A DNA stretch of 55,782 nucleotides from contig JAGWBA010000021.1 of NCBI GenBank assembly GCA_021296215.1, positions 1 to 55,782 on the forward strand, given 5' to 3'. The DNA is from Flavobacteriales bacterium (lineage in GTDB: Bacteria; Bacteroidota; Bacteroidia; Flavobacteriales; ECT2AJA-044). A program made the translations under genes and the position numbers. Below the pieces are notes generated by a model. It saw only the letters and a program-made list of their open reading frames with translations. It did no database searches and was not told the origin of the DNA. Positions 15,179 to 23,752 of this stretch are shown piece by piece (position 1 is the first letter of the stretch; every line of letters begins with the position of its first letter).

Positions 15179-16423
15179 TTAAATCCCTGTCCGGATCGCC
15201 TCTACCGGATCGAGACGAGAAGCCGTGAAGGCCGGGACGAATCCGCTGATGATGCCAATAAGGGCCGAAATACTTACTCCCATGATAACGTTCCCGACGC
15301 TCATGGCGATATTAAAATCGGCTGTTAACCTGACCAGTGTCGCTCCACCAAAGACAAGAAGGAGTCCGACGCCACCACCCAAAACGCAAAGGAATACGGA
15401 TTCGAAGAGGAACTGCAGAAGAATGAATGAATTCTTTGCCCCGAGTGCCTTTTGAATTCCGATTTGATTGGTTCGTTCTTTGACGGAAACGAACATGATG
15501 TTCGCGATACCGAACCCACCCACGAGAATTGAGAAACCTCCAATAATGGCTCCGGCAGCGCCAATGATATCGAACAAGCCCTCTATTCCGGCCGAGACGA
15601 CACTGATCTCATTCAGTTGGAAGTCGTCCTTGGCTTTAGGCTTGAGTCGGCGCACGTTGCGCATAACTCCGCGAAGCTCGTCCTTAAGTTGTGCTGCCGC
15701 GACATTGGGTTTGGCCTTGGCCATGATCAATGGATTGCTATGATCGGTGTCGATAAATTTCATAAGAAAATTGATGGGCACCACCGCTAGGTCGTCCGGC
15801 GAATTCCCGAACATGCTATTCCCCTGCTCTGCAAAAACGCCGATCACGAAGAGCTTTTGGCCCATAATGCGGATCTCTTTGCCTACGGCTCCTCCCTGAG
15901 GAAAGAATTTCTCGGCGATATGCGCACCGATCATGGCGAAGTTTCGCCCAGTCCTAAATTCGAGATCGGTGAAATAGCGCCCTTCGGTAAGGTCAAAATC
16001 CCACATGAGGTCGTAATCCTCACTTACTCCGAAAATACCTGCCCGATCGATCGAATTACCTTCGTATTTAATGGTTACCGTGCGCGATGCACCAAAAGTC
16101 GCCGCCATGAGGCTAGGTGTTTGTCGCTGAACAACTTCCAATTCATCGTACTTAACCTCGGGCCGTTTCATATACTCCCACCATTCGTACTCACCGCCGC
16201 CGCCGCCCCATGGCCATTTTTGGATATAAACGACGTTATCGCCCAAAGAATTGAGATCGGACCGCACGTTGCGCTCCAATGAATCGACTACCGTAAAGAC
16301 CGCTATAATGGCGAATATACCGATGGTCACCCCCAGTAGCGATAAGACGGTGCGGAGGCGATTCACCGCCAGTGCATGCAAGGCGAACTTGATGCTTTCG
16401 TTCAGTAGACGCAGGTAGATCAT
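15179..16423 (-). CDS. ABC transporter permease, MacB/FtsX type
   Basis: The 414-residue inner-membrane protein has the MacB layout: one N-terminal helix (LRTVLSLLGVTIGIFAIIAVF, about 23-43), a periplasmic MacB_PCD domain (about 50-280), then three C-terminal FtsX helices (about 288-315, 335-360, 375-400) with the family block KERTNQIGIQKALGAKNSFIL. Such permeases export peptides, lipoproteins or drugs, or signal to periplasmic partners, with a LolD/MacB-type ATPase. No ATPase gene is adjacent, which is unusual; the HlyD-TolC pair at 52894-55491 lacks an inner-membrane partner nearby and could in principle share it. A glycine run (WGGGGGEYEWWEY) in the periplasmic loop is unusual. Confidence 0.88.
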   Translation of the reverse strand: MIYLRLLNESIKFALHALAVNRLRTVLSLLGVTIGIFAIIAVFTVVDSLERNVRSDLNSLGDNVVYIQKWPWGGGGGEYEWWEYMKRPEVKYDELEVVQRQTPSLMAATFGASRTVTIKYEGNSIDRAGIFGVSEDYDLMWDFDLTEGRYFTDLEFRTGRNFAMIGAHIAEKFFPQGGAVGKEIRIMGQKLFVIGVFAEQGNSMFGNSPDDLAVVPINFLMKFIDTDHSNPLIMAKAKPNVAAAQLKDELRGVMRNVRRLKPKAKDDFQLNEISVVSAGIEGLFDIIGAAGAIIGGFSILVGGFGIANIMFVSVKERTNQIGIQKALGAKNSFILLQFLFESVFLCVLGGGVGLLLVFGGATLVRLTADFNIAMSVGNVIMGVSISALIGIISGFVPAFTASRLDPVEAIRTGI

Positions 16424-16458
16424 AGTGTCAAATATAGCGAAGTGCTGGTCAAATTGTT

Positions 16459-16466
16459 ACCTTTGG
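16459..16466 (+). promoter_or_regulatory. Predicted -7 element for purH
   Basis: TACCTTTG fits TAnnTTTG and lies 25 bases before the purH ATG. No clear -33 TTTG is seen at the usual distance. Confidence 0.4.
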
Positions 16467-16491
16467 CCTCCTGAAAAGAACCCCCAACTTC

Positions 16492-18012
16492 ATGGCTGTC
16501 AAGAATATCAAAACCGCCCTCATCTCGGTATTTCACAAAGAGGGGCTGGAGCCGCTCATTCAACTGCTCCACCAGCACGGCGTACAACTGCTTTCGACGG
16601 GCGGAACCTACGAATTTATCATGCGTCACGGAATTCCCTGCGAAAAAGTAGAGGACCTGACGTCGTATCCTTCGATCCTCGGAGGACGGGTAAAGACCCT
16701 TCACCCTAAGGTGTTTGGTGGAATACTGGCTCGTCGTTCGCTTCAATCGGACCTCGGACAACTCGAAGAGTACAGCATTCCGGAGATCGACTTGGTGATC
16801 GTGGATCTGTATCCTTTTGAGGATACCGTCGCCGGTGGAGCTTCTGAAAAAGACATCATCGAAAATATCGACATAGGGGGAATTTCGCTAATCAGGGCCG
16901 CAGCCAAGAATTTCAACGATGTGGTAATTGTTCCATCGCGTCGCGATTACGACTATCTCCAACGCATTTTGGAAGAAGGCGATGGAACTACGACCCTCGA
17001 ACAACGCAAGTACCTCGCGGGCCGAGCCTTCAATATCAGCTCGCATTACGACACCGCTATTTTCCATTACTTTCAGCACTACGAAGACCAGAGCTTCAAA
17101 CACTCGATTCCGGCCGCGCACACCCTCCGCTACGGCGAAAACCCACATCAGCACGGTGTTTTCTACGGCGACCTCGAAGGTATGTTCGACAAGCTTCACG
17201 GCAAGGACCTGAGCTACAACAACCTGTTGGATGTTGATGCTGCGGTGAACCTCATGAACGAATTCAACAATTGCACCTTTGCTATTCTCAAGCACAACAA
17301 CGCCTGCGGAGTAGCTAGTCGCGAGTGCTTGCTCGACGCGTACAAAGATGCATTGGCGGGCGATCCGGTTTCCGCCTTCGGCGGGATTCTCATCACCAAC
17401 GAAACATTGGACGTTGAGACCGGGGAGGTCATCAACGAACTCTTTTGTGAAGTGGTGATCGCACCGGCCATCGTGCCGCAGGCACTAGAGATATTGAAGA
17501 GTAAAAAGAACCGGATCATCTTGATCCAGAAGGAGGTTACGCTTCCGAAAAAACTCTTCAGAACTACCCTCAACGGGGTGTTGGAGCAGGATCGAGATAT
17601 CGTGACGGACCGCAAGGAGGAGATGGAGACCGTTACGAAAATTGATCCGACCGAGGAGCAATTGAGCGACCTCGAGTTTGCGAGTAAGATCTGCAAACAC
17701 ACGAAATCGAATACGATCGTTTTGGCGAAAAATGGTCAGTTGTTGGCCGGTGGCACAGGACAAACGAGTAGGGTCGACGCGCTCAAGCAAGCTATCGAAA
17801 AGGCACACGGATTTGGCTTCGACCTCAATGGAGCCGTCATGGCGAGCGATGCCTTTTTTCCATTTCCCGATTGTGTGGAAATTGCGGATAAAGTCGGAAT
17901 TACGGCGGTGGTGCAGCCCGGCGGGTCGATAAAGGACCAGCTCAGCATTGACTATTGCGACGAGCATGGAATGGCCATGGTATTCACGGGAACTCGCCAT
18001 TTCAAGCACTAA
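16492..18012 (+). CDS. purH: Bifunctional IMP cyclohydrolase / AICAR formyltransferase PurH
   Basis: Performs the last two steps of purine synthesis. The N-terminal MGS-like IMP cyclohydrolase domain (about 1-190) has LLSTGGTYEFI, GRVKTLHPKVFGG and LIRAAAKNF. The C-terminal formyltransferase domain includes LRYGENPHQ and LKHNNACGVA (catalytic K-H pair), and ends with VQPGGSIKDQLSIDYC and GTRHFKH. Length 506 is normal and the frame is unbroken. Start ATG at 16492 is 25 bases after a TAnnTTTG word. It is divergent from the permease gene and followed after 43 bases by mreB. Confidence 0.97.
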   Translation: MAVKNIKTALISVFHKEGLEPLIQLLHQHGVQLLSTGGTYEFIMRHGIPCEKVEDLTSYPSILGGRVKTLHPKVFGGILARRSLQSDLGQLEEYSIPEIDLVIVDLYPFEDTVAGGASEKDIIENIDIGGISLIRAAAKNFNDVVIVPSRRDYDYLQRILEEGDGTTTLEQRKYLAGRAFNISSHYDTAIFHYFQHYEDQSFKHSIPAAHTLRYGENPHQHGVFYGDLEGMFDKLHGKDLSYNNLLDVDAAVNLMNEFNNCTFAILKHNNACGVASRECLLDAYKDALAGDPVSAFGGILITNETLDVETGEVINELFCEVVIAPAIVPQALEILKSKKNRIILIQKEVTLPKKLFRTTLNGVLEQDRDIVTDRKEEMETVTKIDPTEEQLSDLEFASKICKHTKSNTIVLAKNGQLLAGGTGQTSRVDALKQAIEKAHGFGFDLNGAVMASDAFFPFPDCVEIADKVGITAVVQPGGSIKDQLSIDYCDEHGMAMVFTGTRHFKH

Positions 18013-18055
18013 TTTTTCTACTTTTAGCGTTCGACTAACGAAGCAAGGGGGGACG

Positions 18056-19081
18056 ATGGGATTATTTGATTTTATGACGCAGGACATTGCGATTGATCTA
18101 GGAACGGCAAACACCCTGATCATTCACAACGACAAGGTGGTGGTTGACGCCCCTTCGATCGTAGCAGTGGACTCGTACACGCGTAAAGTGATCGCCGTTG
18201 GACGCGCCGCACAGCAGATGCACGGAAAGGCGCACGAAGGAATTAAGACCATTCGACCATTGAAGGACGGTGTGATCGCCGACTTCAACGCTTCGGAACA
18301 CATGATCCGGGAAATGATCAAGAACATCCCGGCACTCAAGAACAAGTTTTTTGCCCCGAGTTTGCGCATGGTGATCTGTATTCCATCGGGGATCACCGAA
18401 GTTGAAAAACGAGCCGTGCGCGACTCTGCGGAGCACGCGGGAGCCAAAGAAGTTTACCTGATCCACGAACCTATGGCGGCGGCCATCGGTATTGGGGTTG
18501 ACGTAACCGAACCCAAGGGAAACATGATCATCGATATCGGTGGAGGTACCACTGAGATCGCGGTTTTGGCCTTGGGCGGTATCGTAGCTGACAAGTCGAT
18601 CAAAGTAGCCGGTGACGTCTTTACGAGCGACATCGTTTACTATATGCGCGCGCAACACAATCTCGCCGTAGGCGAAAGAACCGCAGAAAAAATAAAGATC
18701 GAAACAGGAGCCGCGACCGAGGACCTCGACAATAATCCGGAGCCTTATGCCGTGCAGGGGCGCGATTTGCTTACCGGAAAGCCAAAAGAGGTTACTGTGA
18801 CCTATCAGGAGATTTCAAAGGCGCTCGATAAATCGATCATTCGGATCGAAGACGCCATTATGGAGGTGCTTTCGATGACGCCACCTGAGTTGGCTGCCGA
18901 CATTTACAATACAGGTATCTATATGGCCGGTGGAGGTTCCATGCTGCGCGGGCTGGATAAGCGAATTTCGCGAAAGACCGAGTTGCCTGTATTCATCGCC
19001 GAAGATCCGTTGCGTGCCGTAGTACGCGGAACCGGAATCGCCTTGAAAAACATCGACAAATTTACGTTCTTAATGCGTTAA
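18056..19081 (+). CDS. mreB: Rod shape-determining protein MreB
   Basis: Bacterial actin that organises the elongasome on the inner membrane. The 341-residue frame starts MGLFDFMTQDIAIDLGTANT, with phosphate 1 loop DLGTANTLI, phosphate 2 IDIGGGTTEIAV and adenosine motif MAGGGSMLRGLD. The longer upstream start inside purH is rejected because MreB families begin at this methionine. TACTTTTA at 18019-18026 is one base off the -7 consensus. Leads the operon mreB-mreC-mreD-mrdA-rodA. Confidence 0.97.
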   Translation: MGLFDFMTQDIAIDLGTANTLIIHNDKVVVDAPSIVAVDSYTRKVIAVGRAAQQMHGKAHEGIKTIRPLKDGVIADFNASEHMIREMIKNIPALKNKFFAPSLRMVICIPSGITEVEKRAVRDSAEHAGAKEVYLIHEPMAAAIGIGVDVTEPKGNMIIDIGGGTTEIAVLALGGIVADKSIKVAGDVFTSDIVYYMRAQHNLAVGERTAEKIKIETGAATEDLDNNPEPYAVQGRDLLTGKPKEVTVTYQEISKALDKSIIRIEDAIMEVLSMTPPELAADIYNTGIYMAGGGSMLRGLDKRISRKTELPVFIAEDPLRAVVRGTGIALKNIDKFTFLMR

Positions 19082-19103
19082 AGTTGTAGGCCGTTTTTCA
19101 TTT

Positions 19104-19934
19104 ATGCGCAGCATCCTTATATTTCTATATCGCTATCACATCACCTTGACCTTCATCGGGTTAGAGCTTCTTGCGCTGGTCTTGATCGCGCGAAATCACA
19201 GCTTCCATGGGAGCGTTTTTTGGAATGGCGCCACGCAGGTCACCGGCCGACTCTACGCTTCGGTCGATTACTGGCGCGAGTATTTCCACTTGCGCAAAAG
19301 CAATAACCTGCTGGTCGAAGACAACGCGGAGCTGTACAGTCGTCTTCCCGAGGCGGAATTCGACCACCATATCAAGCGGGTCCTACGGACCGATAGTACC
19401 CGCGAGCAGCAGTATCAGTTCTTTGGCGGCAAGGTGGTCAATGCCACGTATAACAAGCGCAACAACTACATTACCATTAATCGCGGTCTCAGGCACGGGG
19501 TTCGCCCGCGGATGGGAGTGTTCAACACCAAGGGTGTCGTGGGTATCGTAAAAAGCGCGTCGAAGCACTATTCGGTCGTGCTGCCGATCTTGCATCGCGA
19601 TGTAATGATCTCGGCCAAGTTTCAGGGGAGCGACCACTTCGGCATATTGCAATGGAACGGTCAGGATCATCGATTTGTCAAGCTGCGCGACATACCCGTT
19701 CACGCCAAATTTGAGCGGGGTGACACCATCATCACCAACGGCTTTTCGAACATCTTTCCGGAAGGGATCCCATTGGGAACCATTGCCAACGCTGAATTGG
19801 TTCCTAGTACCAATTACTACGATATTACGGTTGAGCTCGCCACCGACTTCGGCCAGTTGAGGTATGTATACCTCATCGAAAATAAGCTGAAATGGGAGCG
19901 CGATTCACTTGAAAACGCCACGATCAATGAATAA
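19104..19934 (+). CDS. mreC: Rod shape-determining protein MreC
   Basis: Periplasmic scaffold that activates PBP2-RodA. It has 276 residues, with one N-terminal membrane helix (about 10-28), then a coiled-coil stretch and two beta-barrel domains marked by NNYITINRGLRHGVRPRMGVF and GDTIITNGFSNIFPEGIPLG, the latter being the MreC signature (G-x-S-x-x-F-P-x-G-I-P-x-G). Starts 22 bases after mreB and overlaps mreD by eight bases. Confidence 0.93.
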   Translation: MRSILIFLYRYHITLTFIGLELLALVLIARNHSFHGSVFWNGATQVTGRLYASVDYWREYFHLRKSNNLLVEDNAELYSRLPEAEFDHHIKRVLRTDSTREQQYQFFGGKVVNATYNKRNNYITINRGLRHGVRPRMGVFNTKGVVGIVKSASKHYSVVLPILHRDVMISAKFQGSDHFGILQWNGQDHRFVKLRDIPVHAKFERGDTIITNGFSNIFPEGIPLGTIANAELVPSTNYYDITVELATDFGQLRYVYLIENKLKWERDSLENATINE

Positions 19935-20433
19935 GCCCAGACTACATATTCTGCGGTTCATCATTCTGATCCTCGCGCAGATCGCCTTGCTCAATCAGGT
20001 TCAGTTCAGCGGATACGTGAATCCCTATCTGTATACCCTCTTCATCTTGTTGCTCCCACCCCGAATCAACAGATTCTACCTGCTCATTATCGGCTTCGGA
20101 ACGGGATTGATGATCGACATATTTATGGGGAGTTACGGATTGCATGCCGCGGCGACCACCCTGATGGCTTATTTAAGGCCTTTCGTAGTTCGGCTCTATG
20201 CTGTACGCGGTGAAGACAAATGGGAATATCTGGGATTGTCGACCATGGGAACCGTTAAATTCCTTAGTTACACTCTAATATTGGTCTTCGCTCATCACCT
20301 ACTCTTATTCTTTCTGGAGGCCTTCCGATTCTCGGAGTTCTTCACCGTTCTCGCTCGAACCCTACTCAGCACTGTATTTACGGTGGTCCTCATATTTCTC
20401 ATTCTGCTCATCTTTAACAGGCGAATCGAATGA
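19927..20433 (+). CDS. mreD: Rod shape-determining protein MreD
   Basis: A 168-residue polytopic inner-membrane protein with five to six hydrophobic segments (RFIILILAQIALLNQVQF, LYTLFILLLPP, FYLLIIGFGTGLMIDIF, then two C-terminal helices). GLMIDIFMGSYGLHAAATTLMAY is the MreD core. ATG at 19927 is preferred to an earlier in-frame ATG at 19909, as it gives the normal short basic N-terminus MNKPRL. The stop overlaps the mrdA start (ATGA). Confidence 0.9.
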   Translation: MNKPRLHILRFIILILAQIALLNQVQFSGYVNPYLYTLFILLLPPRINRFYLLIIGFGTGLMIDIFMGSYGLHAAATTLMAYLRPFVVRLYAVRGEDKWEYLGLSTMGTVKFLSYTLILVFAHHLLLFFLEAFRFSEFFTVLARTLLSTVFTVVLIFLILLIFNRRIE

Positions 20434-22298
20434 CCCAGGGCGATGTATTTGAGCGGAGGCGATTACTGGTTTACCTGGTCGTACCGGTCATGGGCCTTAT
20501 ATTTCTCGTGCGTTTGTTTTACCTCCAGGTGATCGACGATCGCTACAAACTCAGCGCCGAGAGCAATGTATTGCGTGCCATCACCCTCTACCCCGACCGA
20601 GGCTATATCTACGATCGCAACGGAAAGCTCATCGTCAGTAACCAGCCCGCCTACGATCTCATGGTGGTCCCTCGAGAGGTCAATGACCTCGATACGGCGG
20701 CCTTTTGTGCCGATCTTGGAATTGATTCCCTACAGTTCGTTGTGCAATGGAGCACCCTACGCGGGCGGAAGGGGTACTCCTACTACAAGCCGAGTGTGTT
20801 CATGAAGCAGATCAGTAGAGAGCAATTCGCCGGCCTTCAGGAAAAGCTGTTCAATTACCCTGGATTCTACGTTCAAAAACGCACCCTCCGCCAGTACCCG
20901 TTCGCCTCCGCGGCGAACGTTCTCGGATTCGTTCGCGAGATATCGGAGAGCGCGCTGCTCAGCAACCCGGAGTACGCCCGTGGTGATTATATCGGTGGGG
21001 CCGGAGTTGAACAGAGCTACGAAGACGCGCTGCGGGGTAAACGAGGTGTATCATACCGAATGGTCGATGTACATAACCGGGAAAAGGGATCGTTCCAAAA
21101 TGGAAAGTACGACACCCTACCGCAGCCGGGAGCCGAGGTAATGACCACCATCGACATTGAGCTCCAACAGTACGCCCAAGGCTTGCTGCACGAGAAAAGA
21201 GGCAGTATCGTTGCTATAGACCCTCAAACGGGCGAGATTCTGGTCCTGGTGAGTAGTCCGACCTACGATCCAAACTTGTTGGTTGGACGTGTACGCAGTC
21301 AGAATTTCAGGGAACTCGATGCCGACACTTTGAACCTTCCGATGTACGATAGGGCCGTGTTGGCCGAGTACCCTCCGGGGTCACCTTTTAAGATCGTCAA
21401 TGCCTTGATCGGACTTCAAGAGGGAGTACTGACTGAATCGACGGTACAGTACTGTAACCACGGATGGCGATACGGATCACTTCACGTGGGCTGTCACAGT
21501 GATCCCGGGGCTTATCGGCTCGACAAAGCCATTGTTGCTTCGTGTAACGCCTACTTCTGCTCTACGTACAAGGATATAATCGAGAATTATCCATCAGCAG
21601 CCGAAGGAATGGATGCTTGGAGTGAGCATGTGAAGAGCTTTGGGCTGGGGAAATTCATGGGGAACGACTTGCCTACAGGTCGAAAAGGGCACGTACCGGA
21701 TGCCGCATACTACAACCGTGTTTATCCGCCCGGATCGTGGAGGGCGGTTACGACGATATCCAACGCCATTGGCCAGGGAGAGTTATTGGTAACTCCGATC
21801 CAACTGGCAAACCTATCGGCAACGATCGCCAATCGAGGCTACTACTACACCCCTCATATCGTGAAAGCGATCGATGGAAAACCCATTCAAGACACCAACT
21901 TCACCGTTCCGAAATACACGACCGTTGAACCGCGGTATTTTGATCCGATCGTTGAAGGCATGCACGGTGTGTACACCGACACGGACGGAACGGCCTACTG
22001 GTCTCAGATCGACGGTATCGACATATGCGGTAAAACGGGTACAGCGGAGAACCCACACGGACAGGATCACAGTATTTTCATTGCGTTTGCGCCAAAGGAT
22101 AATCCGAAGATCGCCCTGAGCATTTTCGTTGAGAACGGTTATTGGGGTTCGCGATGGGCGGCTCCGATGGCCGGCTTGATCATCGAGAAGCACTTGCGCG
22201 ATAGTATTAGCAAGCCGGCTATGGAGAAGCGGATGCTGGATGGAAGTCTGAAAGAGGAATACGAAAAACAAGCACAGAAGATCCGTGAGGAACGATAA
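20430..22298 (+). CDS. mrdA: Penicillin-binding protein 2 (elongasome transpeptidase)
   Basis: Cross-links peptidoglycan during side-wall growth. The 622 residues carry an N-terminal membrane anchor (YLVVPVMGLIFLVRLFYLQV), the PBP dimerisation domain (about 50-215) and a transpeptidase with SPFK at 318-321 (nucleophile S318), SCN at 371-373 and KTGT at 535-538. All three active-site motifs are intact. It overlaps mreD by four bases and rodA by 14, so it is tightly coupled to its SEDS partner. Confidence 0.95.
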   Translation: MTQGDVFERRRLLVYLVVPVMGLIFLVRLFYLQVIDDRYKLSAESNVLRAITLYPDRGYIYDRNGKLIVSNQPAYDLMVVPREVNDLDTAAFCADLGIDSLQFVVQWSTLRGRKGYSYYKPSVFMKQISREQFAGLQEKLFNYPGFYVQKRTLRQYPFASAANVLGFVREISESALLSNPEYARGDYIGGAGVEQSYEDALRGKRGVSYRMVDVHNREKGSFQNGKYDTLPQPGAEVMTTIDIELQQYAQGLLHEKRGSIVAIDPQTGEILVLVSSPTYDPNLLVGRVRSQNFRELDADTLNLPMYDRAVLAEYPPGSPFKIVNALIGLQEGVLTESTVQYCNHGWRYGSLHVGCHSDPGAYRLDKAIVASCNAYFCSTYKDIIENYPSAAEGMDAWSEHVKSFGLGKFMGNDLPTGRKGHVPDAAYYNRVYPPGSWRAVTTISNAIGQGELLVTPIQLANLSATIANRGYYYTPHIVKAIDGKPIQDTNFTVPKYTTVEPRYFDPIVEGMHGVYTDTDGTAYWSQIDGIDICGKTGTAENPHGQDHSIFIAFAPKDNPKIALSIFVENGYWGSRWAAPMAGLIIEKHLRDSISKPAMEKRMLDGSLKEEYEKQAQKIREER

Positions 22299-23547
22299 GA
22301 ATCCATTTGCGAATATCGACTGGGTGATCGTGGCTCTTTACGGTGTCATGGTGCTTCTCGGGTGGGTCAACATTTACGCCGCGGTGTACAACGACGAATT
22401 CGCCAGTATTTTCGATATGAGTCAGAAGTACGGGAAGCAATTCCTTTGGATTCTGACTTCATTGGTTTTAATTCTGCTCATCGTTATCGTAGACGGCAAG
22501 TTCTTCAAGACCTTTGCATATGGCTTGTATGGGTTGATGATGGCCGCTCTGCTGGGTGTACTGTTCTTCGGAAAGGAAATCGCCGGAGCGAGGTCGTGGT
22601 ACGCATTTGGCGGCTTCAGCTTGCAACCTTCGGAATTCGCGAAGTTCACCACCGCTTTGGCCTTGAGTGCCTTTTTAAGCGGGATGAATCCCTCTTTGGC
22701 GACTTGGCGCGACAAGGTATACGCATTGGGGATCATTGCTTTGCCGATGATCCTAATTGTACCGCAGCCCGATCCTGGATCGGCGTTGGTATTCACTGCT
22801 TTGTTCCTGGTACTGTACCGCGAAGGACTCAGTGGCAATTACCTCGTCATTGGCGTATCGGCAGCCGTATTGTTCCTGTTGGCCTTGCTAATAGATCAAT
22901 GGTGGCTTAGCGGGCTCCTTCTGGCCGCAGGCCTTGCATTCATTTACATTACGCGCCGAACCAAGCGAGCGTGGATTTTTATTTCCCTGTTGACGATCGG
23001 AGCCATTGGTTTTACCCAAAGTGTGGACTATGCCTTTGAGAATATTCTGGAGGACCGGCATCGGAACAGGATCAATATTTTGCTGGGGAAAATGGAGGAT
23101 CCGCAGGGTGTCGGTTACAATACCGAGCAAAGTAAGATCGCCATTGGGTCGGGTGGATTCTGGGGCAAGGGCTTTTTAAATGGGACTCAGACCAAGTACG
23201 ATTTCGTTCCGGAGCAGAGTACCGACTTTATTTTTTGTACGGTTGGTGAGGAATGGGGCTTTATTGGCTCTTTTGTGGTCGTGGTGCTCTTCGTGGCCTT
23301 AATTCTTCGGGTGGTATTCATTGCGGAGCGGCAACGGTCTCATTTCAGTCGGATCTATGGATACAGCGTGGCAAGTATACTGTTTATTCACTTCGCTATT
23401 AACATTGCCATGACCATTGGCCTCGCACCGGTGATTGGGATTCCTCTACCGTTTTTCAGCTACGGAGGATCGAGCCTTTGGGGCTTCACCATCTTGCTAT
23501 TCATTTTCGTGAAGCTGGATGCTTATCGGATGACCATTCTTAGGTAG
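22285..23547 (+). CDS. rodA: Peptidoglycan glycosyltransferase RodA (SEDS)
   Basis: Polymerises lipid II with PBP2. The 420-residue protein has about ten hydrophobic segments and the SEDS signatures GARSWYAFGGFSLQPSEFAKF, PQPDPGSALVF, PEQSTDFIF and GIPLPFFSYGGSSLWG. The start codon is GTG at 22285, overlapping the end of mrdA. It is the last gene of the shape operon, followed by a repeat-rich gap. Confidence 0.95.
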   Translation: MRNDKNPFANIDWVIVALYGVMVLLGWVNIYAAVYNDEFASIFDMSQKYGKQFLWILTSLVLILLIVIVDGKFFKTFAYGLYGLMMAALLGVLFFGKEIAGARSWYAFGGFSLQPSEFAKFTTALALSAFLSGMNPSLATWRDKVYALGIIALPMILIVPQPDPGSALVFTALFLVLYREGLSGNYLVIGVSAAVLFLLALLIDQWWLSGLLLAAGLAFIYITRRTKRAWIFISLLTIGAIGFTQSVDYAFENILEDRHRNRINILLGKMEDPQGVGYNTEQSKIAIGSGGFWGKGFLNGTQTKYDFVPEQSTDFIFCTVGEEWGFIGSFVVVVLFVALILRVVFIAERQRSHFSRIYGYSVASILFIHFAINIAMTIGLAPVIGIPLPFFSYGGSSLWGFTILLFIFVKLDAYRMTILR

Positions 23548-23693
23548 CGGTTTCGCAATAGTTGGATGGTCGGATGGTCTAATGTCCGCAGGGATTTATG
23601 TGACTATTTTGAAGATAGATTTTTAACCAATGACACACTTTAGTGAACACTCCCAATGTTCATGGTTCATAGTTCATGGTTCACGGTTCGTAG
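23548..23693. repeat. Convergent gap with GTTCATG/GGTTCATAG run
   Basis: Between rodA and the convergent isomerase gene. Contains TTGGATGGTCGGATGGTC (23563-23580) and four tandem GTTCATG-like units (23657-23687), the same word as at 2653. Confidence 0.5.
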
Positions 23694-23727
23694 CCAAAAA
23701 AAGAAACCCCGCCGGAAGCCGGCAGGG
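23694..23727 (-). terminator. Intrinsic terminator of the envelope operon
   Basis: On the minus strand a 9-bp stem with one mismatch (CCCTGCCGG-CTT-CCGGCGGGG, 23707-23727) is followed by a T-rich run TTTCTTTTTTT. It lies 26 bases after the isomerase stop codon. Confidence 0.8.
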
Positions 23728-23752
23728 TGTCATCACAAAACTGAAAAATCTC

